A stretch of DNA of 59,917 bases from CAZAQV01 sp964487255 (GTDB taxonomy: Bacteria; Myxococcota_A; Polyangia; Polyangiales; CAZAQV01), in the NCBI GenBank assembly GCA_964487255.1, contig CAZAQV010000034.1, forward strand, positions 1-59,917. Direction: 5' to 3'. Below are positions 8,920 through 17,720 of this stretch, one piece after another. The translations under genes and the position numbers were made by a program. The notes under the pieces are model-generated. The model worked only from the letters and a program-made list of their open reading frames with translations. It had not been told where the DNA came from and did no database searches. Position 1 is the first letter of the stretch, and each line of letters begins with the position of its first letter.

Positions 8920-10324
8920 CGCCGTGACGCCGCCCGTCGCGGCGGCCGAGGACGGCATGGACCCGCGCCACTGGATCGTCCCCGGCGTGGCGGCGGTGGT
9001 GGTCGTCTCGGCCCTGGGCTTCGCCTTCGACCCGTGGCTCACCTTCGGGATCCTCCTGGGGACGGCCCTCTTCGCGGCGACGGTGGCGTGGCCCCTCGGG
9101 GTGGTGGCGGCCATGCTGGCCATCGGCCCGCTGGACCTGTCGTTCCTGACCGGCGGCTTCAAGAGCATGTTCGAGCAGCTCGGCGGCCTCGACATGAACG
9201 GGATCCGGCTGATCTTCGTGAGCCTGGGCTTCGGGCTGGTCGTCCTGTCCGAGCGGCGCTACTGGTCCCGCCTGCTGTCCCCGTCCGTGCGGTGGTACGT
9301 CGTCTTCCTGGCGTGGGGCGCCGCGAGCCTCCTGGTGTCCCCCGACCCCATCGAGGGGCTTCGCCTCCTCATGAAGCTCGCCTGGCCCCTGCTCATCTTC
9401 CTGCTCGTCTCCGCGCCCGGCAGGACCCACGCCGAGCTGGATCGCCTGGTGGACTGGCTCCTGATCGGCGCGGCGGTCATCGTGGTCATCAACCCCCTCT
9501 TCGTGCTCATGGGCGACGTCTACGTGGAGGACCAGGGGCAGGTCCGGCTCATGGGGGCCGGGACCCACCAGAACCCCTTCTCCTTCGCCATGCTGGTGGC
9601 GCTCCTGGTGTCCCTGGTGCGCTTCGTGTTCCGGGGGCGGCCCAGGTACCTCGTCCTCGCCGCCGGGGCGGCCACCTGGATCGGGCTCACCCAGACGCGC
9701 ATCACGTTCCTCGCGGCCGCGGTCTCGCTCGCGGCGGTGGCCCTGTACGCCGCGGTGGTGCGTCGGAACGTCCGGGCCGCGGCGGCGGGGGCGGGGGCCG
9801 CCCTGGTGCTCACCCTGGCCCTGGCTCCCTTCATCCTGGAGCGGACCTTCGGAACCGTCCCCACCGTGCCGGAGCTCCTCGACCTCCTCCGGAGCCCGGT
9901 CGCCCTCTACCAGTCCATCAACTGGTCCGGCCGGGAGCTCTTCTGGGCCGTGCTCGTCTTCTCCTGGTTCACGAGCCCCTGGCTCGGGCTCGGGTTGGGC
10001 TCGTCCACCGTGATCCTGACCGGGGTGTTCCCCGAGGAGATGGGGCTGGTGGCCCACAACGAGTACATCCGCCTGGGGACCGACACGGGCTTCCTGGGCC
10101 TCGGCCTCTTCGGCCTGGCGATGGCGTCCTGGATCTGGGTCGCCGTCCGGGTGGGGAGGCGCGCCGACCCCCGGATCCAGGAGATGGCGCTCCCGGCGCT
10201 GGCCATCCTGGTCTCCTGGGCGGTCATCTCCATAACCGACAACGCCTTCGACTACTACGGCCCCTTCACCCAGTACGCGGGCCTGTTCGTAGGGGCGTGC
10301 GTCGCGGCACGGCGGTGGACATGA
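8906..10324 (+). CDS. O-antigen polymerase/ligase-like membrane protein (Wzy/WaaL family)
   Basis: A 472-residue polytopic membrane protein with roughly 10-12 hydrophobic segments and a large periplasmic loop (around GTVPTVPELLDLLRSP) before LGLGLGSS...GLVAHNEYIRLGTDTGFLGL, the Wzy_C signature with its conserved H-N near the end. Such proteins polymerise repeat units on undecaprenyl pyrophosphate (Wzy) or ligate them to an acceptor (WaaL); sequence alone does not separate these. The ATG at 8906 was chosen because the in-frame region before it is the interior of the preceding gene; the two genes overlap by 14 bases. A second member lies at 52427-53725. Confidence 0.85.
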   Translation: MPSADAVTPPVAAAEDGMDPRHWIVPGVAAVVVVSALGFAFDPWLTFGILLGTALFAATVAWPLGVVAAMLAIGPLDLSFLTGGFKSMFEQLGGLDMNGIRLIFVSLGFGLVVLSERRYWSRLLSPSVRWYVVFLAWGAASLLVSPDPIEGLRLLMKLAWPLLIFLLVSAPGRTHAELDRLVDWLLIGAAVIVVINPLFVLMGDVYVEDQGQVRLMGAGTHQNPFSFAMLVALLVSLVRFVFRGRPRYLVLAAGAATWIGLTQTRITFLAAAVSLAAVALYAAVVRRNVRAAAAGAGAALVLTLALAPFILERTFGTVPTVPELLDLLRSPVALYQSINWSGRELFWAVLVFSWFTSPWLGLGLGSSTVILTGVFPEEMGLVAHNEYIRLGTDTGFLGLGLFGLAMASWIWVAVRVGRRADPRIQEMALPALAILVSWAVISITDNAFDYYGPFTQYAGLFVGACVAARRWT

Positions 10325-11169
10325 GCGAGAGGCTGGCGAAGCTCGTCCGGAAGGGGATTCCCGTGGTGACGCCCCTCGCCCGGGACCTCTATCGTCTGAA
10401 GGGGCTCGTGCGGTATGGTGTCCTCCCGGGGGCGCGGGCGCTCCGCTGGTGGTGGGGATCCCGCGAGTACACGAACTACACGTACGAGCTGACGGCGCTG
10501 TCCCGGTCGTACCTCGTCCACTTCCTGCACAACACCCTCGGGACGCCGCTCCCCGACGTGGAGCGGTACCTGCGGGAGCTGGCGGACGACGCGACCCTGC
10601 GGGGCCACCTCGAGGAGCGGGCCCGCGCGACCGCGGACCGGTACTTCGCCGACCTGCCCTTCCGCTACGGCCGTCGGGCCGGTTGGTACGTCTGCGTCCG
10701 CAGCCTCAAGCCGCGGCTCGTGGTGGAGTCGGGGATCGACCGGGGCCTCGGGACCTGCGTCCTGGGCGCCGCCATGCTGCGCAACGCGCAGGAGGGCCAC
10801 CCCGGGAAGGTCGTGGGGATGGACATCAACCCCCGGGCCGGGAGCTACGTGGGCGGCCCCTACGAAGGCGTCTGCTCGGTCCGCTACGGGGATTCGCTGG
10901 AGACGATACGGAAGCTGGAGGAGCCGGTGGACCTCTTCATCCACGACAGCGACCACTCGGCCGAGCACGAGCGGGCGGAGTACGACCTGGTGGTGGACCG
11001 GCTCGCGCCTGGCGCCTTCCTCCTCTCGGACAACGCCGAGGAGGAGCCGGCGCTCATGGAGTTCGCCCGGGAGCACGCCTGGCGCTTCCACTACTGGCAG
11101 GAGGTCCCGAAGGGCCACGTCCACACGGGCGGGGGCATCGGCTTGGCGACGGCGGGAGGGCGCCCGTGA
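10321..11169 (+). CDS. Class I SAM-dependent methyltransferase-like protein
   Basis: A 282-residue protein with a Rossmann methyltransferase core in its C-terminal two-thirds: LVVESGIDRGLGTCVLGAA (glycine-rich SAM loop, about residue 138), VGMDINP (acidic end of beta-2), DLFIHDSDHS and a terminal FLLSDNAEEE strand. The form resembles the methyltransferase 24 / cephalosporin hydroxylase-like group often found in polysaccharide clusters. The N-terminal third is helical and basic and is not recognised. Likely methylates a sugar of the glycan, or caps it. ATGA overlap with the polymerase and GTGA overlap with the next gene place it inside the operon. Confidence 0.75.
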   Translation: MSERLAKLVRKGIPVVTPLARDLYRLKGLVRYGVLPGARALRWWWGSREYTNYTYELTALSRSYLVHFLHNTLGTPLPDVERYLRELADDATLRGHLEERARATADRYFADLPFRYGRRAGWYVCVRSLKPRLVVESGIDRGLGTCVLGAAMLRNAQEGHPGKVVGMDINPRAGSYVGGPYEGVCSVRYGDSLETIRKLEEPVDLFIHDSDHSAEHERAEYDLVVDRLAPGAFLLSDNAEEEPALMEFAREHAWRFHYWQEVPKGHVHTGGGIGLATAGGRP

Positions 11170-11981
11170 CCCTGGACGCCGTGCCTGACCGGGTGAACGT
11201 CCTGGGGGCCCTCATCTCCGACACCTCGCTGGAGGAGCTCTCGGAGCTGGTGGTCCGGCGTGGAGCCAGGGGCGAGCGCCTCACCGTGGGCGCCCTGGCC
11301 CTGCACGGAGTGACGGTCGCCCACCGCGACCCGGCCTACCGTGCCCGCCTCTCCGAGCTCGACGTCCTGACCCCTGACGGCGCGCCGGTGGCCTGGGCCG
11401 CCCGGGCGCTCCACCGTCGGCCGCGGCTGGAGCGGGTCCCGGGCCCCGACCTGTCGGCGCGGGTCCTGGAGCGTGCCGCGGAGAGCGGCGTTTCCGTCTA
11501 CTTCTTCGGGAGCACGGCCGAGACGCTGGACGCCCTCCGTGCGCGTCTCGAAGTCCGGTTGCCCGACCTCGTCGTGGCCGGGACCCGGCCGTCCCGCTTC
11601 CGCGCGGCCACGCCGGAGGAGGAGGAGGCGCTCCGGGAGGACATCGAGGCGAGCGGCGCCGGGATCCTGTTCGTCGGTCTGGGTTGCCCGCGGCAGGAGG
11701 TCTGGGTCCAGGAGAACGCGCCCTTCCTCCGGATGCCCATCCTGGCCGTGGGGGCGGCGTTCGACTTCCTGGCCGGGACCGTGCCCAGGGCGCCCTCCTG
11801 GCTCCGGCGGAGCGGCTTCGAGTGGGTCCATCGGATCCTGAGCGAGCCACGACGGCTCCTGCCACGCTACCTTGTCACCGGTCCCCGCTTCGTGCGCGGA
11901 TGCCTGGCCCAGGCCGTCTCCGGACCGCCGGGCCATCGCCCCGTCGATCCCACCCACCTAATCCCTGAGCGTTACGGATGA
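11166..11981 (+). CDS. WecG/TagA/CpsF family glycosyltransferase
   Basis: A 271-residue GT26-family enzyme starting at a GTG that overlaps the previous stop (GTGA). Visible family motifs are the N-terminal VLGALISDTS, the catalytic region LTVGALALHGVTVAH...LTPDGAPVAWAAR, YFFGSTAET, and the C-terminal VGLGCPRQEVWV and AVGAAFDFLAGTVPRAP. These enzymes add the second sugar (for example ManNAc or ManNAcA) to an undecaprenyl-pyrophosphate-linked sugar at the membrane face. In this operon it would act after the WbaP-type transferase. Donor specificity is not readable. Its stop overlaps the start of the RCC1 lipoprotein. Confidence 0.88.
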   Translation: MTLDAVPDRVNVLGALISDTSLEELSELVVRRGARGERLTVGALALHGVTVAHRDPAYRARLSELDVLTPDGAPVAWAARALHRRPRLERVPGPDLSARVLERAAESGVSVYFFGSTAETLDALRARLEVRLPDLVVAGTRPSRFRAATPEEEEALREDIEASGAGILFVGLGCPRQEVWVQENAPFLRMPILAVGAAFDFLAGTVPRAPSWLRRSGFEWVHRILSEPRRLLPRYLVTGPRFVRGCLAQAVSGPPGHRPVDPTHLIPERYG

Positions 11982-13417
11982 TCCCCCGGACTTCCAGCCC
12001 CGCGTCCCTCTCCCGGTTCGGCGCGGTCTGTCTCGCCGTCGCCGGCCTGTTCCTCTCGGGCTGCGAGGAAGGGGTGCTGTATCCCGGCGGAGACACGATC
12101 GAGACCTTCTTCGTCCTTCCGGAAGCGGCGACGGTCCCGCTCCAGGGCGCCCTCCAGCTCCGCGCGAACGCCCGGAACTCCCAGGGGATCTCCCTCCCGG
12201 TGGACGGCGTGGTCTGGGCGTCGGCGGATTCCACGGTGGCCCCCGTCGACGACGAGGGCCTGGTGCGGGGGGTCACGCCGGGCCAGACCACCGTGGTGGC
12301 CACCCTGGGGAGCCGATCCGCCCAGGTGACCGTCACCGTCGAGCCGCCGCCCGCTGCGGCCTGGGCCGAGCACGCCTGCGGCGTCACGGCCAACGGCGTG
12401 GTGGCGTGCTGGGGACGGGGGTTGAGCGGCGCGCTCGGCCAGGGGAATCGCGAGGGCTCTGCGGTACCGGTCCCGGTGGCCGGGGAAGCGGCCTTCGTCT
12501 CGGTGTCCACGGGCGCCAACCACACCTGCGCGTTGGCGGAGGGCGGCCTTGCCTGGTGCTGGGGTCGGGGCGTGGAGGGACAGCTCGGTACCGGGCTCTC
12601 CCGGGACGCGCTCGTGCCCGAGCGGGTGGCCCGGGACTTCCTCTTCCGGGAGGTGTCGGCCGGGGGCCGTCACACCTGTGGCCTGACGAACGAAGGACAG
12701 GTGCGGTGCTGGGGCTGGAACCGCTTCGGACAGCTCGGCAACGGCACGAACGTCGGCCTCCAGGACCCCGTCCTCATCGACTCCGACCTCGAGTTCCAGG
12801 ACGTGTCCGCCGGGGGGCGCCACACCTGTGCCGTCGACGCGGGCGGGCAGGCGTGGTGCTGGGGAGAGAACGAGAACGGGCAGCTCGGGAACGGCTCGAC
12901 GGGAGATGCCACGAGCCCCGTCCGGGTCGCCTCGGCAGTCCGGTTCACGCGGATCTCGGCGGGCGCGACCCACACCTGCGCGCTGGACACCGGGGGGGTC
13001 GCCTTCTGCTGGGGCGGGAACGACCAGGCGGAGCTGGGCCTCGGAAGCTTGACGGACCAGCTCACGCCGCGGCCCGTGTCCTTCGGCCATCCCTACCTGG
13101 ACATCTCCGCCGGGCTGGACCACACCTGCGCGGTGGACCTGGGCAGCCGTGCCTATTGCTGGGGGCAGGGGGGCTCCGGCCAGCTCGGCAACGGGGACGT
13201 GCGCCTCTTCGGCAATCCCCAGCGCACCCAGGACGACCGGTTCTACCAGGACATCTACGCGGGGTCGACCTTCTCCTGCGCCGTGGAGCGCGGGGTCCTC
13301 ACAGGGTACTGCTGGGGCACCGGCTCCTTCGGGCAGCTCGGACAGGGGGGTGCGCGGAGCAGCACGGTCCCCTCGCCCGTGGAGGGGGGGCTGGCGTATC
13401 GGGTCATCGGCCGGTGA
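11978..13417 (+). CDS. RCC1-repeat lipoprotein with N-terminal Ig-like (BIG2) domain
   Basis: A 479-residue predicted lipoprotein. The signal is hydrophobic with lipobox LFLSGC. Residues about 40-120 form a bacterial Ig-like domain of BIG2 type (TFFVLPEAATVPLQGALQL ... GLVRGVTPGQTTVVAT). Then come seven RCC1 blades, most with H-T-C-x10-C-W-G and GQLGNG, so two Cys per blade. It is a paralogue of 2337-3431 with the added Ig domain. It is translationally coupled (ATGA) to the WecG-type glycosyltransferase gene, so it is a true operon member, suggesting a surface or periplasmic role tied to this glycan, for example binding or anchoring. That role is inference. Confidence 0.82.
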   Translation: MIPRTSSPASLSRFGAVCLAVAGLFLSGCEEGVLYPGGDTIETFFVLPEAATVPLQGALQLRANARNSQGISLPVDGVVWASADSTVAPVDDEGLVRGVTPGQTTVVATLGSRSAQVTVTVEPPPAAAWAEHACGVTANGVVACWGRGLSGALGQGNREGSAVPVPVAGEAAFVSVSTGANHTCALAEGGLAWCWGRGVEGQLGTGLSRDALVPERVARDFLFREVSAGGRHTCGLTNEGQVRCWGWNRFGQLGNGTNVGLQDPVLIDSDLEFQDVSAGGRHTCAVDAGGQAWCWGENENGQLGNGSTGDATSPVRVASAVRFTRISAGATHTCALDTGGVAFCWGGNDQAELGLGSLTDQLTPRPVSFGHPYLDISAGLDHTCAVDLGSRAYCWGQGGSGQLGNGDVRLFGNPQRTQDDRFYQDIYAGSTFSCAVERGVLTGYCWGTGSFGQLGQGGARSSTVPSPVEGGLAYRVIGR

Positions 13418-13474
13418 CGCCGTGGTCGCCGACCCGTGGACGCGGATCGGCGGTGGCCTCCTGAGCCCAGCCGC

Positions 13475-14779
13475 GTGAGCGACGGGCGCGGGCTGGACCT
13501 GGGCCGACGGGCCCTGGCACGGAACACCGTCTGGAACATCCTCGGCCAGGGTCTTCCTCTCGGCGTGGCCCTCCTGGCCGTCCCGGTGCTGCTCCGGTCC
13601 CTGGGGGAGGGGCGCTTCGGGCTCCTGGGCCTGGTGTGGATGTTCGTCACCCTCTTCGGGGAGCTCGGCTTCGGGCGGGCGGGGACACGCTTCCTCGCCG
13701 AGGCCCTGGGGGGCGGGAAGTCCGACCACCTCCGTCCGGTGGTCCGCACAACGCTCCGCGCCCAGCTCGTGTTGGGGGTGCTCTTCGCCGTGCTCCTGGG
13801 GGCCGTCTCCGGCGTGCTGGTGGGGCGCGTGCTCTCCGTCGACCCCGGGCTGGTGGAGGAGGCGCGCACGAGCTTCCTCTGGCTCGCGGCCACCGTGCCG
13901 CTGCTCACGCTGGGCGCGGCGTATCGGGGCTTCCTGGAGGCGGCCCAACGCTTCGGGGAGCTCAACGCCGTCCGCTTCACCGTGAGCACCCTCAACTACC
14001 TGGTCCCCGTCGCGGCGGTCCTGCTGGGGGGTGGGGTCGTGACGGTGGTGGCGCTCCTCATGGCCATCCGCGCCGGCGGCACCCTCGCCTTCTGGTGGCG
14101 GGCCCGCCGCCTCTGGGTCTCGGCTCCCCGACCGCGCGCCGGGGCCGACGCGCCGGACGCGCGGGCCATCCTGGGCTTCGGCACCTGGGTGACCGTGTCG
14201 TCGGTCGTGTCCCCGGTGCTCGTCTATCTCGATCGGTTCCTGCTGGGCGCTCTGGTCTCGGTGGCCGCCGTGGGCGTGTACACCGCTCCCTACGAGGTCG
14301 TGACCCGGCTGCTCCTGGTGCCGGCGGCCGTGGCCTCCACCCTCTTCCCGGCGGTGAGCGCGCTCCGGGGTCGCCGGCGTCCCGGCGAGGTCGAGCGGGT
14401 CACCCGGCTGGCCAGCCTCACGATCCTGGTGCTCGTCGGGCCCGTGGTGGCGGTCCTCGTGGTCTTCGCCGGTCCGCTCCTGGACGCGTGGCTGGGGGCC
14501 GGATCGTCCCCGGCCATGGTGCTCGCCCTACAGCTCCTGGCCCCGGGGGTCCTGGCCAACTCCCTGGCCTTCGTCCCCTATTCGCTCCTCCAGGGCATGG
14601 GGCGGGCGGACCTCACCGGGAGGCTCCACCTGATGGAGCTCCCCATCCACGCGGTCCTGGCCTACTGGCTCATCGGTCGGTACGGGGTGGCCGGAGCGGC
14701 GGGGGCCTGGAGCGTGCGCACCACGCTGGACGCCGTGGTCCTCTTCGCGCTGGCCCGTCGGCTGGGGGACCACGGGTGA
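13475..14779 (+). CDS. Polysaccharide flippase, Wzx/PST family
   Basis: A 434-residue integral membrane protein with about 12-14 hydrophobic segments. It begins with the family-typical ARNTVWNILGQGLPLGVALLA and contains EAAQRFGELNAVRF, a loop typical of Wzx/MurJ-like MOP exporters. It flips undecaprenyl-pyrophosphate-linked oligosaccharide to the periplasm for the polymerase. The start is uncertain: GTG at 13475 places the first helix close to the N-terminus; an in-frame GTG at 13436 would add 13 residues. There is no clear ribosome binding site for either. It is the only MOP-type flippase seen here; an ABC-type flippase lies at 30670. Confidence 0.85.
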   Translation: MSDGRGLDLGRRALARNTVWNILGQGLPLGVALLAVPVLLRSLGEGRFGLLGLVWMFVTLFGELGFGRAGTRFLAEALGGGKSDHLRPVVRTTLRAQLVLGVLFAVLLGAVSGVLVGRVLSVDPGLVEEARTSFLWLAATVPLLTLGAAYRGFLEAAQRFGELNAVRFTVSTLNYLVPVAAVLLGGGVVTVVALLMAIRAGGTLAFWWRARRLWVSAPRPRAGADAPDARAILGFGTWVTVSSVVSPVLVYLDRFLLGALVSVAAVGVYTAPYEVVTRLLLVPAAVASTLFPAVSALRGRRRPGEVERVTRLASLTILVLVGPVVAVLVVFAGPLLDAWLGAGSSPAMVLALQLLAPGVLANSLAFVPYSLLQGMGRADLTGRLHLMELPIHAVLAYWLIGRYGVAGAAGAWSVRTTLDAVVLFALARRLGDHG

Positions 14780-14867
14780 GGGGGGGCGACATGGGACTTC
14801 CGCGGGACAGCCTGTACATTCTCCTGGCGCCCCGATTCCGCGACCACGACCCACGGACCCGCACTCC

Positions 14868-15941
14868 ATGAGCGTAGCCATCATCACCGGAGCCGCCGGA
14901 CTCATCGGCTCGGAGGCCGCCCGGCACTTCGCCGGCCTCGGCTTCGACGTCGTCGGGATCGACAACGACATGCGGGCGTACTTCTTCGGGCCCGAGTCCT
15001 CCACCCGACCCATGCGGGAGCGGATCGAGAACGAGCTCGGCGGCGCCTACCGGCATCGCGACCTGGACATCCGGGACGCGGAGGGGCTCGAGGGGCTCTT
15101 CTCCCAGCACGCCGGCCGGATCGGCGTGGTGCTCCACACCGCGGCCCAGCCCTCCCACGACTGGGCGGCCCGGGAGCCGGCCACGGACTTCGGCGTGAAC
15201 GCCGTGGGGACGTTGAACCTCCTCGAGGCCACCCGGAAGCACGCGCCCGACGCCCCCTTCGTCTTCACCTCGACGAACAAGGTCTACGGGGACGCACCCA
15301 ATCGCCTGCCGCTGGAGGAGCGGGAGACGCGCTGGGAGCTCCCGGAAGGGCACCCCTACCATGGAGGGGTCCCGGAGGACTACTCCATCGACCAGTCCCT
15401 CCACTCCCTCTTCGGGGCCTCGAAGGTGGCCGCCGACGTCCTGGTGCAGGAGTACGGGCGGTACTTCGGGATGAGGACGGTGTGCTTCCGTGGCGGGTGT
15501 CTGACGGGCCCCGGCCACGCCGGCACCGAGCTCCACGGCTTCCTGGCCTACCTGATGAAGTGCACGGCCCTCGGGCGCCCCTACCAGGTCTTCGGATACG
15601 GGGGCAAGCAGGTCCGCGACAACATCCACAGCGCCGACCTGGTCGCCGCGTTCGAGGCCTTCGTGCGGGCCCCCCGTCAGGGCGCCGTCTACAACATCGG
15701 AGGGGGACGGCACAGCAACTGCTCGATGCTGGAGGCCATCGACCTCTGCCAGGAGATCGCGGGGCGCGAGCTCGACTGGAGCTACGTGGACGACCACCGT
15801 CGCGGGGACCACATGTGGTGGATCTCGGACCTCTCCCGCTTCCGGGCGGACTACCCCGGGTGGGAGCTGACCCACGACGTGCCCGGCATCCTCCGGGAGA
15901 TCTACGAGGGTAACCGGGAAGCGTGGATGGCGGCGCGGTGA
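14868..15941 (+). CDS. NAD-dependent sugar epimerase, CDP-paratose 2-epimerase-like
   Basis: A 357-residue extended short-chain dehydrogenase. The NAD loop GAAGLIG is near the N-terminus, followed by VVGIDNDMRAYFFGPESST, typical of CDP-paratose/tyvelose 2-epimerase relatives, then TSTNKVYGDAPN and SIDQSLHSLFGASK. The usual catalytic Tyr of YxxxK is Phe182 here (FGASK, Lys186), which is unusual for an epimerase and should alter proton transfer. FRGGCLTGP and YNIGGG complete the fold. Its substrate is not determinable. It follows the flippase by 88 bases that contain a weak possible promoter (TACATT at 14815-14820), and ends 19 bases from the convergent second Wzi-like gene. Confidence 0.82.
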   Translation: MSVAIITGAAGLIGSEAARHFAGLGFDVVGIDNDMRAYFFGPESSTRPMRERIENELGGAYRHRDLDIRDAEGLEGLFSQHAGRIGVVLHTAAQPSHDWAAREPATDFGVNAVGTLNLLEATRKHAPDAPFVFTSTNKVYGDAPNRLPLEERETRWELPEGHPYHGGVPEDYSIDQSLHSLFGASKVAADVLVQEYGRYFGMRTVCFRGGCLTGPGHAGTELHGFLAYLMKCTALGRPYQVFGYGGKQVRDNIHSADLVAAFEAFVRAPRQGAVYNIGGGRHSNCSMLEAIDLCQEIAGRELDWSYVDDHRRGDHMWWISDLSRFRADYPGWELTHDVPGILREIYEGNREAWMAAR

Positions 15942-15960
15942 CCCACCCCCCGGAGCGCCC

Positions 15961-17451
15961 TCAGGGCTCGATCCGGGGGTCCCAGGTCAGGGTGAGGTCC
16001 AGGATCAGGTTGGTCTCCCGGAAGCCGAGCGGCATGGGGTCGACCGCGTACTGGAGGTAGTCGCGGTTCCAGCGGCTCACCGCGCCCAGGCGCACCGCGG
16101 CACGCAGGTCGTCGCGTCGGACGCCGGGGATGGGCCCGCGGTAGCTTCCTGCCGCCCGCCACTCCCGGTCCTGACCCAGCCCCCCGTCCCGACGGTCGAA
16201 GATCCGCGCGTGGACGATCTGATCGTGGACGATCCGCTCGACCTCGGCCCCGACCGTCCGATCGTCCCTCCGGCGCTCCAGAGCGAGGACGGTGCCGAGG
16301 GAGCTGGGACCGATGGAGGCGCCGAGGATCTGACCCCGGTGTGTGTGCCCGGCCCCTTTGTGGCGATAGCCGCCGATCCCCAGCCGGGCCGGTCCGGCCC
16401 CGCCGGTGTCCCCGACCTCCCCGAACAGCAGCCAGTCGGTGGCTCCGGTCTCCCATGACAGGGCCGCGCCCAACGCGAAGATGACGGCATGGCCCGGCTC
16501 GGTGACGAAGTCCTCCACGTTGCGGGCGTAGTCGTCCCGACCGTACGTGGCCCACAGAGACAGGGGGTGCCCGTCCCACCGGGCGTGGACGGCGGCGAGC
16601 CCGTTCTCCTCCGAGGCGCCCTCTTCCTCCTGATCGGGGTCGGTGGTGAAGGCCTTGAAGAGGAGGGACGGCCCGAAGCCTTCGTCCAGCGGGTCTCGGT
16701 AAAAGAGCGACGCGCCCAGGACGAGGTGCGTCGACCACGGGGGAGTCCAGTCGAGGAAGAAGCCCGACAGGAGGGCGCCCTCGTCGTCCTCTTCGATGTC
16801 GAAGAACTCCGATTCCCGCGCGAGCCCCCATTGCACCCGCCCGGCCAGCCGCCCTACCCGAGTGGAGGTCGAGCTCCAGTCCAGGAACGCATGGGGGACC
16901 CCGGGCCCGGAGCGGCCGAGGATCACCGGATACCGGAGCTCCGGCCCGCGGACCATGGTCGCGGAGGAGACGCCCGCCGACAGGGTGCCGGCTCGGACGC
17001 TGATCGTGGAGGCGCCCGGGAACACGGCCCAACGAGACCCCTCGCCCCACCGACGGGGCAGGTCGATCGCGAACCAGGGAGCGCCCGACCCGGGAGGGCC
17101 GGGGCCCACTCTGGGCGCCACCGGGAAAGCCTTGTTCTCCGCCCAGGTCACCTCGGGACGGAGGGTCACCGAAAGCGGTCCCCACCGGCCCGTCACGCCG
17201 AAGGCCATCCCGAGCGCCGCTCCACGCCCGGCCCACAGCGGCCCGTTGTCCCGATCGTCGGACCAGCCGGTCCGGTAGGCTCCTTCCAGGACGACCGGGG
17301 CGAGGGACGGCCCGGGGGCGACGGGTCCCACGCTGTCGGCCGGGCGGAGCAGCGGCAGGGACGAGAGCTGGGCGCTCGCGGAGGAGGCGCCCGCAGCCGC
17401 CAACAGGAGGACCGTGGGGAATGTGCGGAGCCGGTTCGTCCAGAGCCTCAT
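15961..17451 (-). CDS. Capsule assembly Wzi-like outer-membrane protein (second copy)
   Basis: A 496-residue exported beta-barrel-type protein. The ATG at 17451 gives a proper signal peptide (MRLWTNRLRTFPTVLLLAAAG, ending SASAQ); the frame stays open upstream to 17676 but that part is Arg/Pro-rich and looks non-coding. The mature part shares with the protein at 648-2246 the arrangement EGAYRTGWSDDRDNGPLWAGRG, WGPLSVTLRPEV and the C-terminal strand ending DLTLTWDPRIEP. Wzi-type proteins hold or nucleate capsule at the outer membrane. It is convergent with the epimerase and divergent from the CapD gene, marking the start of the second glycan module. Confidence 0.75.
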   Translation of the reverse strand: MRLWTNRLRTFPTVLLLAAAGASSASAQLSSLPLLRPADSVGPVAPGPSLAPVVLEGAYRTGWSDDRDNGPLWAGRGAALGMAFGVTGRWGPLSVTLRPEVTWAENKAFPVAPRVGPGPPGSGAPWFAIDLPRRWGEGSRWAVFPGASTISVRAGTLSAGVSSATMVRGPELRYPVILGRSGPGVPHAFLDWSSTSTRVGRLAGRVQWGLARESEFFDIEEDDEGALLSGFFLDWTPPWSTHLVLGASLFYRDPLDEGFGPSLLFKAFTTDPDQEEEGASEENGLAAVHARWDGHPLSLWATYGRDDYARNVEDFVTEPGHAVIFALGAALSWETGATDWLLFGEVGDTGGAGPARLGIGGYRHKGAGHTHRGQILGASIGPSSLGTVLALERRRDDRTVGAEVERIVHDQIVHARIFDRRDGGLGQDREWRAAGSYRGPIPGVRRDDLRAAVRLGAVSRWNRDYLQYAVDPMPLGFRETNLILDLTLTWDPRIEP

Positions 17452-17611
17452 CGTCGCCGTCGGGGTAGGAGTGCCGGCTTGGCCCGGTGCCGACGGGCTC
17501 CGGGCCTGGGGACGGGATCGTCGTCGCTGCGGAAACTTGCCCCCTGGCCGGCGCCGGTGCCAGCCCCGGACGCCCGGGTGTCGCGCGGGCTCTCCCCGCC
17601 CAGCCTGCGGC

Positions 17612-17640
17612 TTGCACGCCCGTGCGGCCGCCTCTACGAT
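17612..17640 (+). promoter_or_regulatory. Candidate promoter of the CapD-led operon
   Basis: TTGCAC (17612-17617), a 17-base spacer and TACGAT (17635-17640) in the 269-base divergent gap between the Wzi-like gene and the GTG at 17721. Transcription near 17647 would leave only 8 bases before the ATG at 17655 but about 74 before the GTG at 17721, which favours the latter as start. Confidence 0.45.
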
Positions 17641-17720
17641 GACCCACGAGGCGAATGCCCGTGCGGGCTTCGACACCGTCTTCGCCTCGATCCCCCCCTC
17701 GCCCTTCGTGCCGACAGTCC

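Noticed and set aside
6556..9195. Very long open frame on the minus strand (879 codons)
   Set aside because: It is the antisense shadow of the Wzz, GT2-GT4 and polymerase genes; its product is His/Gly/Arg/Pro-rich without any domain, as expected from reversed GC-rich codons.
2337..13417. CRISPR-like or tandem DNA repeats in the RCC1 genes
   Set aside because: The periodicity is that of protein blades with diverged DNA; only one 20-base identical pair was found.
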